Assembly: GCA_949592205.1 (NCBI GenBank)
Contig: CATIUR010000001.1
Coordinates: 214,774,250-214,838,249, forward strand
Reading direction: 5' to 3'
Source: Helichrysum umbraculigerum
Taxonomy: Eukaryota > Streptophyta > Magnoliopsida > Asterales > Asteraceae
Length of the DNA stretch: 64,000 nt
Each line of letters starts with the position of its first letter. The first letter of the stretch is position 1. A model generated the notes under the pieces. That model saw only the letters and a program-made list of their open reading frames with translations, was not told where the DNA came from and searched no databases. The translations under genes and the position numbers were made by a program. Shown one piece after another: positions 1-12,149 of the stretch.

Positions 1-3000
1 TAAACTCTGTACCAGCACGTGTTTTATTTGATTCTGGAGCAAACTGCTCATTTATATTTGTGTGTTTCTGTGATAAGTTGAAACTGATTCCTACTGTGAT
101 AACTAAGCCCTTAGAAGTAGAGATTGTTAGTGACAACTTAGTTCCTGTTACCACCTCGGTGACTGGAGCTAATATTGTGATAGATGGTCAGACTTTTCCA
201 ATTTCATTTCTGTTAATGCCGATTCCAAGTTTTGATGTGATTGTTGGCATGGATTGGTTGAGTCAGTTTAAAGCTAGTATAGATTGCCATCATAAGCTGA
301 TTAGAATCCTAATTTCTGAAGAGTCATATGTTGTGGCTCGAGGAGAAAGGGATGGTGAGTGTATACCTCTTATTTCCATGATGAAAGCTAGGAAGTCATT
401 GTCTAAAGGTTGTGAATCATACCTAGCTTATGTGATTGATGCCAAATTAGAAAAGAAATCTATTTCTGATGTCCCGGTTGTTTATGAATATCCGGAAGTA
501 TTTCTCGATGAATTACCTGGGTTACCACCGGTTAGGGAAGTTGAATATCAGATTGATCTTGTTCCTGGTTCGTCGCCTGTAGCTAAAGCTCCCTATAGAT
601 TAGCTCCTTCTGAAATACGCGAAATTATGAATCAGATACAAGAGTTATTGGATAAAGGATTCATTAGACCTAGTTCCTCTCCTTGGGGTGCCCCAGTTTT
701 GTTTGTGAAAAAGAAAGATGGGTCTTTTCGAATGTGTATTGATTATAGGGAACTGAATAAACGAACAATCAAGAATAAATATCCACTGCCTCGCATAGAC
801 GATTTGTTTGATCAGTTGTAGGGATCTTCATTCTATTCTAAGATTGACTTGAGATCAGGTTATCATCAAGTTCGTGTTCGTGAACAGGATATTCCTAAAA
901 CTGCTTTTCGAACCAGGTATGGTCATTTTGAATTCCTGGTTATGCCTTTTGGTTTGACTAATGCTCCCGCAGTTTTTATGGATTTGATGAACCGTGTTTG
1001 TCGGCCTTTTCTCGATAAATTTGTTATTGTGTTTATCGATGATATTCTGGTATACTCTAAATCTGAATCAGAACATGAATTGCATTTGAGAATAGTGTTA
1101 GAAACATTGAAAAGAGAACACTTGTATGCCAAATTTTCTAAATGTGACTTCTGGATTCGGGAAGTACAGTTTCTGGGTCATATTATCTGTAATGATGGTG
1201 TCAAAGTTGATCATGCTAAAATTGAAGCTGTTATGAATTGGAATGTTCCAAAGAATCCTTCTGAAATCAAAAGTTTTCTTGGGCTAGCTGGATATTATAG
1301 AAAATTCATTAAAGATTTTTCAAAGATTGCTGGTCCGTTAACCAAATTGACAAGAAAAGATATTAAGTTTCAGTGGGATGAGTCACAGGAGACAGCTTTT
1401 CAGACCTTAAAGTAGTTATTGTGTCAGGCACCTGTATTAGCTTTGCCAGATGGCTCAGATTATCTTATTGTTTATTGTGATGCTTCCTATGCTGGTTTGG
1501 GTGGTGTTCTTATGCAGAGAGACAGAGTTATTGCTTATGCTTCTCGGAAATTGAAACAGCATGAAAGAAATTACCCTACCCATGATTTGGAACTGGTAGC
1601 TGTTGTGTTTGCACTGAAAATCTGGAGACATTATCTTTATGGTACAAAGTGTATAATCTGTACAGATCACAAGAGTCTTCAGTACATGTTTTCTAAGAAA
1701 GAACTGAATATGCGTCAGAGACGGTGGTTAGAACTAATCAAAGATTATGATTGTGAAATTCGTTACCATCCAGGAAAGGCAAACATGGTTGCTGATGAGT
1801 TAAGCCGAAAAGGTACTTCTGACCGCATTTATTATTTGAAAGTTGATGTTTCTTCTGACTTAGTGGATAGAATTAAAGATGCACAGTTAGAAGCTTTATT
1901 AGATCCTAATCTAAAGTCAGAGATCATGTTGAAAAGAAAAGATTTGTTAGTTGATGATTCTAGAGGATTGAAGACTTTTCAGTCTCGTGTGTGGATTCCT
2001 CTGATTGGTGGTATTCGGGATATGATTTTGACTGAAGCCCATAAGTCACATTTATCTGTTCATCCCGGTAGTACCCGTATGTATAATGACTTGAAACCTT
2101 TGTATTGGTGGCCCACGATGAAAACCGATATCGCACAGTTTGTTAGTTCGTGTCATATTTGTGCTCAGGTTAAAGCTGAACACCAGAAACCATATGGGTC
2201 ATTGAAACAGTTAGAAATTCCAGAGTGGAAGTGGGAACATATCACTATGGATTTTGTGACTAAACTTCCGCATACGTCTCGAGGTAATGATATGATTTGG
2301 GTCATTGTTGATTGGTTGACCAAAAGTGCTCATTTTCTAGCTACCAGTGAAACTGCATCTCTGAGTAAACTTGCACAGTTGTATGTGAATGAAATAGTTT
2401 CGAGACATGGAATTCCTTTGTCGATTGTGTCAGATAGAGATTCTCGGTTTATTTCTCATTTCTGGCAAAGTTTGCAACAAGAATTGGGTACACGTGTAAA
2501 TCTTAGCACAGCTTATCATCCTCAGACCGACGGTCAATCAGAACGTACGATTCAGACACTTGAGGATATGTTAAGAGCTTGTGTTTTGGAATATGACGGT
2601 TCTTGGGATTTTCATTTACCGTTGGTTGAGTTTGCATATAACAATTCTTATCATTCCAGTATCGGTATGCCTCCTTATGAAATGTTATATGGTAGACGTT
2701 GCAGAACGCCTACGTGTTGGTTAGAAGCTGGTGAGAAACAATTTGCTGGTCCAGACATTGTTCAGATAACGGCTGAGAAAGTGGTAGTTGCACGAGAAAA
2801 GTTAAAAGCTGCACGTGACAGACAGAAACAGTATGCAGATCCACGTAGACGACCAGTGACGTTCTCTGTAGGTGAGTTAGTTTATCTTAAAGTATCGCCG
2901 TGGAAAGGTGTTATCAGATTTGGGAAAAGAGGTAAATTGGCTCCACGATACATTGGACCGTTCAGAATCAGTCAGGTTGTTAACGATCAGTCGGTTATGC

Positions 3001-3278
3001 TTGATCTTCCAACTGAACTTACTGGTATTCATAGCACGTTCAATATTTGTTATTTGAGAAAATGTAACGTTGAAGATCAGTCGCAGATTCTCCCTTTGAA
3101 AGACTTGAAAGTCGACCAGAACCAGAAATTAGTTGAAGAACCTATTGAAATTGTTGATCGAAAGATTACTAAACTTAGGAAGAAACAGATTCCTATGGTT
3201 TTAGTGAAATGGAGACATAGTTTAGGTTCTAATTTAACCTGGGAGACCGAGGAGTCTATGAGATCCAGATATCCTTGA
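1..3278 (+). pseudogene. Ty3/gypsy chromovirus pol, 5'-truncated by the window edge, two nonsense mutations
   Basis: Upstream copy of a gypsy polyprotein, from the protease active site (DSGA near base 32) through reverse transcriptase (FIDD motif), RNase H, integrase (HHCC zinc-binding motif, D-D-E core) to a C-terminal chromodomain ending in a conserved W-rich stretch. The chromodomain and the Met-type primer site of the sister copy place it among plant chromoviruses, Tekay-like. It is nearly identical to the second copy at 6600-9878 (offset 6600). The frame is broken by TAG at 819-821 and TAG at 1413-1415; the sister copy has CAG at both. The conserved ADALSR motif of the RNase H/integrase linker reads ADELSR here. 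It cannot make a full polyprotein. The gag part lies outside the window. Confidence 0.93.
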
Positions 3279-3331
3279 TTATTTGACCGTGATGAGATTT
3301 CGGGGACGAAATCTTCTTAAGGGGGGAGATT

Positions 3332-5180
3332 TGTAACATCCTCCGTACCGGTCTGGTAATTTCTATTATTTTAATCGCGTATTTAATTGTTTTAGAAATT
3401 ACCTGGTATTATTTGTTAAATTGAGAAACTTAGTTAAATAAGTCCCAGAACTTATTGTGACTAGTGAAATATTAGTCGTTTTAAATTACCTTAGTTAACG
3501 GTAAAATAAAATAAGTTTCTCGCAAAATGATTTTAGGTTCCAGACAATAGATTGAAAGGGGATTAGTTTTAAGTGGATACGGGTCGGTGTAAAAATTTAG
3601 GCCGACTTATAACCTTTCCCTTTTAGGAAAGTTTTATCACTTCCTTTTTAAACTAAAACCCTAAGACTTAAATCAATTAGAAACCAAAATCTAAACAAGA
3701 AAACATCAAACAAATTGAGATTGATTGAGCTGTGGTTTTGAATCCATCATCACCATCATCATCATCTAATTGTAAGTAGTTTTCATGTTTAAATTCATGA
3801 TCATAATTAGTAGAAGTTTTGTATGATTTGGTGTTAAATTTAAGTACCAAACATGTTATAGTATACCTATATGATGATATATGAGGTCTGCGATTGTATT
3901 TCATGAGTTGGAAACTGATTTTGTGATTTTGGTGTTAAAATTCGGGTTATGGGGTTTTGCTGGGCGATGATCGCTGGTTCAGGGTATGAACCCGGCGGGT
4001 AATACCAGAACCCGACGGGTAGTTCATCAAGACCAGGAACCCGGCTGGTAAACCGGGAACCCGGCGGCTCGTATAGGCTTTAAAACGTGAAATAGTTCTG
4101 TTACCATGAAATGGAAATTCACCCGGTTGTTTCGGGTTTTACCCGGCGGGTTCTTAGGCTACCCGGCGGGTAGTGACCCGTTTTTGATGAATTTTGATTT
4201 TTAGTCTATTACAAGTTAAATGATAATGCATTTAAGTGCATATGCTTAATTGTGATTGGTAGTATGTGATTAGGAACTTGTAATTGTAATATTGATTATG
4301 TTAAGTTCCTATTGTTATAGATTGATATAAGTTAAGTATTGATGGTTCTAATTACTAACTTATATCTGATTGTGATTCTCAGATCCTCCAAAAGATAAGT
4401 GACTTCTGGACTCTGAGTTTTTGTAAAGACAAAGGTATCGGTGAGTGGATTTAGAACTCACCTTTCGATTTGGTTGTAACTGTATGGTTGCAACAAGTAA
4501 ACGTGAACTGATTATTAGACTGTTTAGTCTGTGATATTGATTATGAATCTACGTGATATGTGATTCTATGTGTATCAGATTATTGAGGTCAACGTATAGT
4601 TGGACTTTTTGGTTATTATGTGAATTACACAGGTTTTGATTCATATGTTGTGTTTGATACCTGTGTATGAGTTTAATAACCAATAGTTATCGGTCTATTC
4701 TGTAATGGCCATACAGATTGACGTTAAGTGTTCTTGGAGAATCCCCGAGTATTATGATATCTCCAGAGCCACCGATCCTCATTGAAATTGAAATAGAAAT
4801 GTGTTTACGATTATTTGCTGTAAGCAGATTGTTATGCTAAGTTGAATAGTGTGTGATAAATTCATTCACTTAGCTTCGTGCTAATCCCTCATTTTAACTT
4901 CCTGCAGATTATGTTTGATACGTGGGTGATCGGGAAGTGAATGCTTTGCAAGGAAAGTTTGGCAGCTTGTAAACTCTGATATGGTTTTGTTATAAACCTA
5001 GTTTTGTAATATATAATACCCCGGCTTGTGTAGTTTCTAAACAGTTTTAATTTGGTATGTTTAGAATATGTAACTATTTATGTACATTATATTAAAGTAC
5101 AATATATAAATATGTTTTAAATTCATACACTTCCGAGTAAAATAATAGAATATTATGAGAAAAGAAAAAGGGGTGTTATA
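3332..5180 (+). repeat. Gypsy LTR, central and shared by both tandem copies
   Basis: Starts TGTAACATCC just after a purine tract and ends TGTTATA just before the primer site, giving imperfect inverted ends (TGTAACA/TGTTATA). It holds a run of CAT triplets followed by a GTAAGT splice-donor-like site near 3770, a GC-rich repeat cassette (about 3985-4180), an AG-exon-GT unit at 4383-4434 and a late TGCAG acceptor-like site near 4909. These give the LTR the look of a multi-exon leader. Confidence 0.92.
3985..4180. repeat. GC-rich repeat cassette based on acccggcgggt
   Basis: About eight units of acccggcgggt and variants in the central gypsy LTR; the matching block in the downstream LTR is at about 10588-10782. 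The unit is an imperfect palindrome. Confidence 0.9.
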
Positions 5181-5183
5181 AGT

Positions 5184-5195
5184 TGGTATCAGAGC
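5184..5195 (+). other. Primer binding site, initiator Met tRNA type
   Basis: The 12 bases TGGTATCAGAGC lie three bases after the LTR end and are complementary to the 3' end of plant initiator Met tRNA as recalled. This is the usual minus-strand primer of plant chromoviruses. Confidence 0.88.
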
Positions 5196-5341
5196 ATAGT
5201 TTTGGGCAAATTGAGCATTGTTAATTGTTCAATCCCAATTCAGAAGCATGTTTTGTCAAACATTCCTGGTATGGGATTTAGCATTGGTTATGAATTGTTA
5301 GTAGTTAGGTGCTAACGATTAACAATTGTTGAGTTATTGTG

Positions 5342-6490
5342 ATGAAAACAGATATGGCAGATAACGAGCAAACGACCGCCAACCCTAATAATGCCTCAAG
5401 AACCGATGCTCCTCCTTTGCACATACAGAGTGAACCACCGGCTCATGATGGTACTTCTGCTCGTGCTGGTGAAGAATCAAATCAAGATGACTATATGCAT
5501 GAAATGGAAGATCAATTGATTTCCCTTAGAGAATTCAAAAGACAAACTGAAGCTGCGTCATCTCAGCAACGGTTTCAACAACCTATCTATCCATTTAGTA
5601 CTATTCCCTCATCTCAGACTAATAAGACATGTACTTTCAAGACTTTTATGGCCAGTAAACCTCCTGAATACTCTGGTAGTCCTAATCCGACTGTTACCTT
5701 AAATTGGTTGAGAAACATTGAAAGAAAGTTTGAAGTGACTTGTTGTGAGGAAAAGTTTAAAGTTCCATATGCAGTACAATGTCTTAAGGATGATGCAATG
5801 GTCTGGTGGGATTCTATTACCGGCCATTTGACCCAACAACAAAAGGAAACTATTCAGTGGTCCGAATTTCATCAAGCGGTTCGTAATCAGTATTGTTCAT
5901 ATTTTAAAATGGCTCGGATCAGACGGGAATTTGTAAATCTTCAATTGACTGATAAGATGACAATGGATGAGTTAATAACCCAGTTTACCGAGAAGTTGAG
6001 GTTTGTTCAACAGTGGGTCCCTAATGAGAAAACGAAAATTGAACAGTTTGTCGATGCTCTACCTTCTAATTATCGTACTACTGTGAGATTAGCGGGTACT
6101 CTATCCCAAGCTTTTAATCTTGCACGTTCAGTCGATAGTGATATGAGAGGTTCCGTTTTTCCATCTAAGGATAGATCCGATCAGAAATCCAGAAATGAAT
6201 CTTCAGGAAAAGGGAAACAAAGGTGGCAGGGTAACCGACAGGGCCAGAAAAGTGGTAGTAAAAGTGTTTCTTCTGGTAGTTCCAACTGGTGTAGTACTTG
6301 CAGGTCTAAGCATACTGGGCCGTGTACACCTCAGACAAATAAATGTGTTAAATGTGGTGAGCTTGGTCATGAGTTCAAGAATTGCAAGTTTCCTAATTAT
6401 GTGTGTTGGCATTGTAAGAAAGAAGGGCATCGTGTTGGTCAATGTCCAGAGGCGGGGAAACAGGGTTCGGTTTCGGTCGGGAGTTCGTAA
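5342..6490 (+). CDS. Gypsy gag (nucleocapsid/capsid polyprotein part)
   Basis: Gag region of the retroelement, which packages element RNA into virus-like particles. The N-terminus is low-complexity and acidic. The retrotransposon gag fold follows around residues 100-260, with a typical WW dipeptide near residue 155. Two CX2CX4HX4C zinc knuckles (CVKCGELGHEFKNC and CWHCKKEGHRVGQC) lie near the end. The first ATG of the open frame is at 5342; an in-frame ATG at 5354 is an alternative. The TAA at 6488-6490 lies in the same frame as the protease downstream, so it is probably a nonsense mutation in a former gag-pol polyprotein, not a natural gag end. The other copy cannot confirm this because it lacks gag. 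Confidence 0.9.
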   Translation: MKTDMADNEQTTANPNNASRTDAPPLHIQSEPPAHDGTSARAGEESNQDDYMHEMEDQLISLREFKRQTEAASSQQRFQQPIYPFSTIPSSQTNKTCTFKTFMASKPPEYSGSPNPTVTLNWLRNIERKFEVTCCEEKFKVPYAVQCLKDDAMVWWDSITGHLTQQQKETIQWSEFHQAVRNQYCSYFKMARIRREFVNLQLTDKMTMDELITQFTEKLRFVQQWVPNEKTKIEQFVDALPSNYRTTVRLAGTLSQAFNLARSVDSDMRGSVFPSKDRSDQKSRNESSGKGKQRWQGNRQGQKSGSKSVSSGSSNWCSTCRSKHTGPCTPQTNKCVKCGELGHEFKNCKFPNYVCWHCKKEGHRVGQCPEAGKQGSVSVGSS

Positions 6491-9400
6491 TCTTCCGGGC
6501 AAAAGCGGAAGAATCCTCCGCCAGCTACTAGTAGGGCGTTTCAGATGACAGTCGATGAGGCTGTCCACACAGATGATGTGATTACTGGTACTTTTCTTAT
6601 AAACTCTGTACCAGCACGTGTTTTATTTGATTCTGGAGCAAACTGCTCATTTATATTTGTGTGTTTCTGTGATAAGTTGAAACTGATTCCTACTGTGATA
6701 ACTAAGCCCTTAGAAGTAGAGATTGTTAGTGACAACTTAGTTCCTGTTACCACCTCGGTGACTGGAGCTAATATTGTGATAGATGGTCAGACTTTTCCAA
6801 TTTCATTTCTGTTAATGCCGATTCCAAGTTTTGATGTGATTGTTGGCATGGATTGGTTGAGTCAGTTTAAAGCTAGTATAGATTGCCATCATAAGCTGAT
6901 TAGAATCCTAATTTCTGAAGAGTCATATGTTGTGGCTCGAGGAGAAAGGGATGGTGAGTGTATACCTCTTATTTCCATGATGAAAGCTAGGAAGTCATTG
7001 TCTAAAGGTTGTGAATCATACCTAGCTTATGTGATTGATGCCAAATTAGAAAAGAAATCTATTTTCTGATGTCCCGGTTGTTTATGAATATCCGGAAGTA
7101 TTTCTCGATGAATTACCTGGGTTACCACCGGTTAGGGAAGTTGAATATCAGATTGATCTTGTTCCTGGTTCGTCGCCTGTAGCTAAAGCTCCCTATAGAT
7201 TAGCTCCTTCTGAAATACGCGAAATTATGAATCAGATACAAGAGTTATTGGATAAAGGATTCATTAGACCTAGTTCCTCTCCTTGGGGTGCCCCAGTTTT
7301 GTTTGTGAAAAAGAAAGATGGGTCTTTTCGAATGTGTATTGATTATAGGGAACTGAATAAACGAACAATCAAGAATAAATATCCACTGCCTCGCATAGAC
7401 GATTTGTTTGATCAGTTGCAGGGATCTTCATTCTATTCTAAGATTGACTTGAGATCAGGTTATCATCAAGTTCGTGTTCGTGAACAGGATATTCCTAAAA
7501 CTGCTTTTCGAACCAGGTATGGTCATTTTGAATTCCTGGTTATGCCTTTTGGTTTGACTAATGCTCCCGCAGTTTTTATGGATTTGATGAACCGTGTTTG
7601 TCGGCCTTTTCTCGATAAATTTGTTATTGTGTTTATCGATGATATTCTGGTATACTCTAAATCTGAATCAGAACATGAATTGCATTTGAGAATAGTGTTA
7701 GAAACATTGAAAAGAGAACACTTGTATGCCAAATTTTCTAAATGTGACTTCTGGATTCGGGAAGTACAGTTTCTGGGTCATATTATCTGTAATGATGGTG
7801 TCAAAGTTGATCCTGCTAAAATTGAAGCTGTTATGAATTGGAATGTTCCAAAGAATCCTTCTGAAATCAAAAGTTTTCTTGGGCTAGCTGGATATTATAG
7901 AAAATTCATTAAAGATTTTTCAAAGATTGCTGGTCCGTTAACCAAATTGACAAGAAAAGATATTAAGTTTCAGTGGGATGAGTCACAGGAGACAGCTTTT
8001 CAGACCTTAAAGCAGTTATTGTGTCAGGCACCTGTATTAGCTTTGCCAGATGGCTCAGATTATCTTATTGTTTATTGTGATGCGTCCTATGCTGGTTTGG
8101 GTGGTGTTCTTATGCAGAGAGACAGAGTTATTGCTTATGCTTCTCGGAAATTGAAACAGCATGAAAGAAATTACCCTACCCATGATTTGGAACTGGTAGC
8201 TGTTGTGTTTGCACTGAAAATCTGGAGACATTATCTTTATGGTACAAAGTGTATAATCTGTACAGATCACAAGAGTCTTCAGTACATGTTTTCTAAGAAA
8301 GAACTGAATATGCGTCAGAGACGGTGGTTAGAACTAATCAAAGATTATGATTGTGAAATTCGTTACCATCCAGGAAAGGCAAACATGGTTGCTGATGCGT
8401 TAAGCCGAAAAGGTACTTCTGACCGCATTTATTATTTGAAAGTTGATGTTTCTTCTGACTTAGTGGATAGAATTAAAGATGCACAGTTAGAAGCTTTATT
8501 AGATCCTAATCTAAAGTCAGAGATCATGTTGAAAAGAAAAGATTTGTTAGTTGATGATTCTAGAGGATTGAAGACTTTTCAGTCTCGTGTGTGGATTCCT
8601 CTGATTGGTGGTATTCGGGATATGATTTTGACTGAAGCCCATAAGTCACGTTTATCTGTTCATCCCGGTAGTACCCGTATGTATAATGACTTGAAACCTT
8701 TGTATTGGTGGCCCACGATGAAAACCGATATCGCACAGTTTGTTAGTTCGTGTCATATTTGTGCTCAGGTTAAAGCTGAACACCAGAAACCATATGGGTC
8801 ATTGAAACAGTTAGAAATTCCAGAGTGGAAGTGGGAACATATCACTATGGATTTTGTGACTAAACTTCAGCATACGTCTCGAGGTAATGATATGATTTGG
8901 GTCATTGTTGATTGGTTGACCAAAAGTGCTCATTTTCTAGCTACCAGTGAAACTGCATCTCTGAGTAAACTTGCACAGTTGTATGTGAATGAAATAGTTT
9001 CGAGACATGGAATTCCTTTGTCGATTGTGTCAGATAGAGATTCTCGGTTTATTTCTCATTTATGGCAAAGTTTGCAACAAGAATTGGGTACACGTGTAAA
9101 TCTTAGCACATCTTATCATCCTCAGACCGACGGTCAATCAGAACGTACGATTCAGACACTTGAGGATATGTTAAGAGCTTGTGTTTTGGAATATGACGGT
9201 TCTTGGGATTTTCATTTACCGTTGGTTGAGTTTGCATATAACAATTCTTATCATTCCAGTATCGGTATGCCTCCTTATGAAATGTTATATGGTAGACGTT
9301 GCAGAACGCCTACGTGTTGGTTAGAAGCTGGTGAGAAACAATTTGCTGGTCCAGACATTGTTCAGATAACGGCTGAGAAAGTGGTAGTTGCACGAGAAAA

Positions 9401-9878
9401 GTTAAAAGCTGCACGTGACAGACAGAAACAGTATGCAGATCCACGTAGACGACCAGTGACGTTCTCTGTAGGTGAGTTAGTTTATCTTAAAGTATCGCCA
9501 TGGAAAGGTGTTATCAGATTTGGGAAAAGAGGTAAATTGGCTCCACGATACATTGGACCGTTCAGAATCAGTCAGGTTGTTAACGATCAGTCGGTTATGC
9601 TTGATCTTCCAACTGAACTTGCTGGTATTCATAGCACGTTCAATATTTGTTATTTGAGAAAATGTAACGTTGAAGATCAGTCGCAGATTCTCCCTTTGAA
9701 AGACTTGAAAGTCGACCAGAACCAGAAATTAGTTGAAGAACCTATTGAAATTGTTGATCGAAAGATTACTAAACTTAGGAAGAAACAGATTCCTATGGTT
9801 TTAGTGAAATGGAGACATAGTTTAGGTTCTAATTTAACCTGGGAGACCGAGGAGTCTATGAGATCCAGATATCCTTGA
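6491..9878 (+). pseudogene. Gypsy chromovirus pol (protease-RT-RNase H-integrase-chromodomain), frameshifted
   Basis: Continues in the gag frame after the TAA. Protease has DSGA at about 6629-6640. A run of four T at 7062-7065, where the sister copy has three, shifts the frame between protease and reverse transcriptase. From 7227 a single 883-residue frame runs to 9878. It holds RT (FIDD near 7632-7643), RNase H (YCDAS motif), the integrase zinc site and D-D-E core, and a chromodomain over the last 50 residues or so. Apart from the frameshift and the gag-end stop the copy is well preserved, so it decayed recently. Confidence 0.92.
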
Positions 9879-9920
9879 TTATTTGACCGTGATGAGATTT
9901 CGGGGACGAAATCTTCTTAA

Positions 9921-9930
9921 GGGGGGGAGA
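9921..9930 (+). other. Polypurine tract of the gypsy element
   Basis: The purine run gggggggaga lies two bases before the downstream LTR start (TGTAACATCC at 9933). The upstream copy has the same tract at 3321-3328 with one G fewer. This is the expected plus-strand primer. Confidence 0.85.
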
Positions 9931-9932
9931 TT

Positions 9933-11780
9933 TGTAACATCCTCCGTACCGGTCTGGTAATTTCTATTATTTTAATCGCGTATTTAATTGTTTTAGAAAT
10001 TACCTGGTATTATTTGTTAAATTGAGAAACTTAGTTAAATAAGTCCCAGAACTTATTGTGACTAGTGAAATATTAGTCGTTTTAAATTACCTTAGTTAAC
10101 GGTAAAATAAAATAAGTTTCTCGCAAAATGATTTTAGGTTCCAGACAATAGATTGAAAGGGGATTAGTTTTAAGTGGATACGGGTCGGTGTAAAAATTTA
10201 GGCCGACTTATAACCTTTCCCTTTTAGGAAAGTTTTATCACTTCCTTTTTAAACTAAAACCCTAAGACTTAAATCAATTAGAAACCAAAATCTAAACAAG
10301 AAAACATCAAACAAATTGAGATTGATTGAGCTGTGGTTTTGAATCCATCATCACCATCATCATCATCTAATTGTAAGTAGTTTTCATGTTTAAATTCATG
10401 ATCATAATTAGTAGAAGTTTTGTATGATTTGGTGTTAAATTTAAGTACCAAACATGTTATAGTATACCTATATGATGATATATGAGGTCTGCGATTGTAT
10501 TTCATGAGTTGGAAACTGATTTTGTGATTTTGGTGTTAAAATTCGGGTTATGGGGTTTTGCTGGGCGATGATCGCTGGTTCAGGGTATGAACCCGGCGGG
10601 TAATACCAGAACCCGGCGGGTAGTTCATCAAGACCAGGAACCCGGCTGGTAAACCGGGAACCCGGCGGCTCGTATAGGCTTTAAAACGTGAAATAGTTCT
10701 GTTACCATGAAATGGAAATTCACCCGGTTGTTTCGGGTTTTACCCGGCGGGTTCTTAGGCTACCCGGCGGGTAGTGACCCGTTTTTGATGAATTTTGATT
10801 TTTAGTCTATTACAAGTTAAATGATAATGCATTTAAGTACATATGCTTAATTGTGATTGGTAGTATGTGATTAGGAACTTGTAATTGTAATATTGATTAT
10901 GTTAAGTTCCTATTGTTATAGATTGATATAAGTTAAGTATTGATGGTTCTAATTACTAACTTATATCTGATTGTGATTATCAGATCCTCCAAAAGATAAG
11001 TGACTTCTGGACTCTGAGTTTTTGTGAAGACAAATGTATCGTGAGTGGATTTAGAACTCACCTTTCGATTTGGTTGTAACTGTATGGTTGCAACAAGTAA
11101 ACGTGAACTGATTATTAGATTGTTTAGTCTGTGATATTGATTATGAATCTACGTGATATGTGATTCTATGTGTATCAGATTATTGAGGTCAATGTATAGT
11201 TGGACTTTTTGGTTATTATGTGAATTACACAGGTTTTGATTCATATGTTGTGTTTGAGACCTGTGTATGAGTTTAATAACCAATAGTTATCGGTCTATTC
11301 TGTAATGGCCATACAGATTGACGTTAAGTGTTCTTGGAGAATCCCCGGGTATTATGATATCTCCAGAGCCACCGATCCTCATTGAAATTGAAATAGAAAT
11401 GTGTTTACGATTATTTGCTGTAAGCAGATTGTTATGCTAAGTTGAATAGTGTGTGATAAATTCATTCACTTAGCTTCGTGCTAATCCCTCATTTTAACTT
11501 CTTGCAGATTATGTTTGATACGTGGGTGATCGGGAAGTAAATGCTTTGCAAGGAAAGTTTGGCAGCTTGTAAACTCTGATATGGTTTTGTTATAAACCTA
11601 GTTTTGTAATATATAATACCCCGGCTTGTGTAGTTTCTAAACAGTTTTAATTTGGTATGTTTAGAATATGTAACTGTTTATGTACATTATATTAAAGTAC
11701 AGTATATAAATATGTTTTAAATTCATACGCTTCCGAGTAAAATAATAGAATATTATGAGAAAAGAAAGAGGGGTGTTATA
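9933..11780 (+). repeat. Gypsy LTR, downstream copy
   Basis: Near-identical to the LTR at 3332-5180. Differences seen by eye include several transitions in the CCCGGCGGGT-type cassette and in the 10800-11720 part. The small exon-like unit is at 10984-11035; its donor-side context changed from aaaggt to aaatgt and one G was lost in the following gtgag. It ends TGTTATA at 11780 and is followed by unrelated sequence. Confidence 0.92.
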
Positions 11781-12149
11781 TATATGAACTCTCAAAAGTC
11801 AAATCATAGCTTGACAATTCATGATTTCCGTCAAAAGTTTAAAAGTACAGCATTTTGTAAGACTGTTATTTACTACTATTGTCATGACATGAATCAACAT
11901 CGCATTCATAGATCAATGGATCAAATTTACCATCTCTATCATAGAACATATCAATGGAAAGGTTAATAGAACAATAATGCATGGTTCTTAGCAGTTTATT
12001 CCATTTGAATTAGCTACAAATTTCCACACCATTCTTGGTTCTTGATACAGCCAGGAGAACATAAAAAAAATAACACAATCCAACTATTCAAAATTTGCAA
12101 CAAAGTCACAAACCTTGTAATAAAGAAATACTAATATTTATAGGAAAGT
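11781..12149. other. Unassigned intergenic stretch
   Basis: AT-rich DNA between the gypsy LTR end and the last coding-like block of the decayed minus-strand gene. I see no gene, RNA gene or element end in it; the 60-codon open frame at 11784 has no recognisable content. Confidence 0.5.

Larger units (their letters stand above)
3332..11780 (+). mobile_element. Ty3/gypsy chromovirus (Tekay-like), complete LTR-internal-LTR copy
   Basis: LTR (3332-5180), Met-type primer site, gag, pol, polypurine tract (near 9921-9930) and LTR (9933-11780) are all present in order. By eye the two LTRs (1849 and 1848 bp) differ at roughly 15-20 positions, about 1 percent, so insertion or duplication was recent. 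The left LTR also serves as the right LTR of the truncated copy at 1-3331, so the locus reads internal-LTR-internal-LTR. No target duplication can be tested because the left end of the array is outside the window; the base run after 11780 is TATAT. Coding capacity is lost through a stop codon between gag and protease and a frameshift in the protease/RT linker. Confidence 0.93.
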
